From contig NZ_LR701494.1 in the NCBI RefSeq assembly GCF_902498785.1, positions 310,001 to 374,000 on the forward strand: a stretch of 64,000 nucleotides of DNA. Direction: 5' to 3'. Source of the DNA: Sphingomonas sp. EC-HK361 (GTDB taxonomy: Bacteria; Pseudomonadota; Alphaproteobacteria; Sphingomonadales; Sphingomonadaceae). Both the position numbers and the translations under genes were made by a program. Shown here piece by piece: positions 63,599-64,000 of this stretch (within the stretch, counting starts at the first letter, position 1; each line of letters opens with the position of its first letter). The notes beneath the pieces were generated by a model, which saw only the letters and a program-made list of their open reading frames with translations, made no database searches and was not told the origin of the DNA.

Positions 63599-64000
63599 AT
63601 GACCACCACGCTCGATCGCCGCACCGACTGGACCGCCATCGGCGCCGCGGAGCTGCCCGATATCGTCGCGCTTCGCCGTGCGATCCACGCCGATCCCGAA
63701 ATCGGGCTGCACTGCACCCGCACGACCGAGAAGCTGAAGGCCGCAATCGCCGGCCTGCCGCTGGAAATCCACGACAGCCCATCGACGAGCGGGTTCGTCG
63801 CGATTCTGCGCGGCGGCGCGGGCAACGGGCGCACCGTGCTGCTGCGCGGCGACATGGACGCGCTGCCGATGACCGAGGAGACGGGGCTCGATTTCGCGTC
63901 GAAAACCCCCGGCGCGATGCACGCCTGCGGCCACGATGCGCACAGCGCGATGCTGGTGGGCGCCGCAAAGGCGCTTTCCGCGCGCAAGGATGAGCTTGCC
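63599..64000 (+). CDS. M20-family amidohydrolase (hippurate/N-acyl amino acid hydrolase), 5' part
   Basis: The first 134 codons of a zinc-dependent amidohydrolase; the rest lies beyond the window. It begins DIVALRRAIHADPEIGLHCTRTTEKL, the standard start of the IAA/hippurate-hydrolase branch, and reaches LLRGDMDALPMTEETGLDFAS and the metal-binding MHACGHDAH. AAGGAG lies 8 nt before the ATG. Substrate could be an N-acyl amino acid or an auxin conjugate. Confidence 0.9.
   Translation, partial: MTTTLDRRTDWTAIGAAELPDIVALRRAIHADPEIGLHCTRTTEKLKAAIAGLPLEIHDSPSTSGFVAILRGGAGNGRTVLLRGDMDALPMTEETGLDFASKTPGAMHACGHDAHSAMLVGAAKALSARKDELA

Overview
The window is GC-rich chromosomal DNA (roughly two thirds G+C) that reads as a sphingomonad (Sphingomonas-like Alphaproteobacterium). 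Supporting signs are the XrtA/PEP-CTERM two-component pair PrsK/PrsR beside a TIGR03013-type sugar transferase, alpha-type SspB, ATP12, DUF2585, phasin and DUF4169 proteins, a CYP153-like P450, a large TonB-dependent receptor, and several families of palindromic intergenic repeats of the kind common in this family. It is almost entirely housekeeping chromosome: there is no prophage, IS element, integron, CRISPR array, rRNA or recognisable tRNA. Genes are tightly packed, with many 4-nt ATGA/GTGA overlaps. Most long open frames opposite real genes are GC-driven shadows and are left out.

Layout. 1-7.0 kb: exopolysaccharide/XrtA block (TPR protein, prsR, prsK and sugar transferase in one overlapping leftward operon; mannose-1-phosphate guanylyltransferase rightward). 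7.1-16.4 kb: oligoendopeptidase F, groES-groEL with a CIRCE operator, a MATE pump, SppA peptidase, VOC and GNAT proteins, a TRIC-type channel. 16.5-19.6 kb: a small molybdenum unit consisting of a Mop protein, a ModE DNA-binding domain as a separate protein, and a TonB-dependent receptor with a near-consensus ModE box in front of it. 19.6-20.5 kb: a 0.9-kb gap with no convincing protein gene but with a leftward intrinsic terminator. 20.5-23.1 kb: two glycine-zipper envelope proteins that share a duplicated dyad operator, with an OsmC protein between them, and a lipoprotein. 23.2-29.4 kb: RluA pseudouridine synthase, HAD phosphatase, ATP12, guanylate kinase, DUF2585, fumarase C, SspB. 29.5-34.5 kb: a histidine operon (hisB-hisH-hisA-hisF-hisE) with a small membrane protein, a soluble chemoreceptor-like Cache protein and a 50-residue membrane protein embedded, followed by a HIT protein. 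34.6-44.4 kb: amino-acid permease, PfkB kinase, EI24 protein, QueG, a NatAB-type ABC exporter, P450, DUF3667. 44.4-48.9 kb: rpsU, an FKBP isomerase, cysS, an L,D-transpeptidase, a lipoprotein. 49-53.6 kb: a tripartite MFS/HlyD/outer-membrane-factor pump plus DUF4169. 53.7-64 kb: TrhO, a hydroxyacid dehydrogenase, an M48 protease, an MFS transporter, RlpA, ThpR, a Bax-inhibitor-1 protein, a transglutaminase-like protein, an alpha/beta hydrolase, a phasin, a cyclophilin and the start of an M20 amidohydrolase.

Three observations stand out. First, the mop / split-modE / TonB-receptor unit suggests molybdenum-responsive control of outer-membrane uptake. Second, the two glycine-zipper genes carry the same 9-bp dyad with an identical 15-nt spacing. 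Third, palindromic repeats have entered the ends of genes: they supply codons to the N-terminus of HisA and the C-terminus of QueG, and the probable start codon of the outer-membrane efflux factor.
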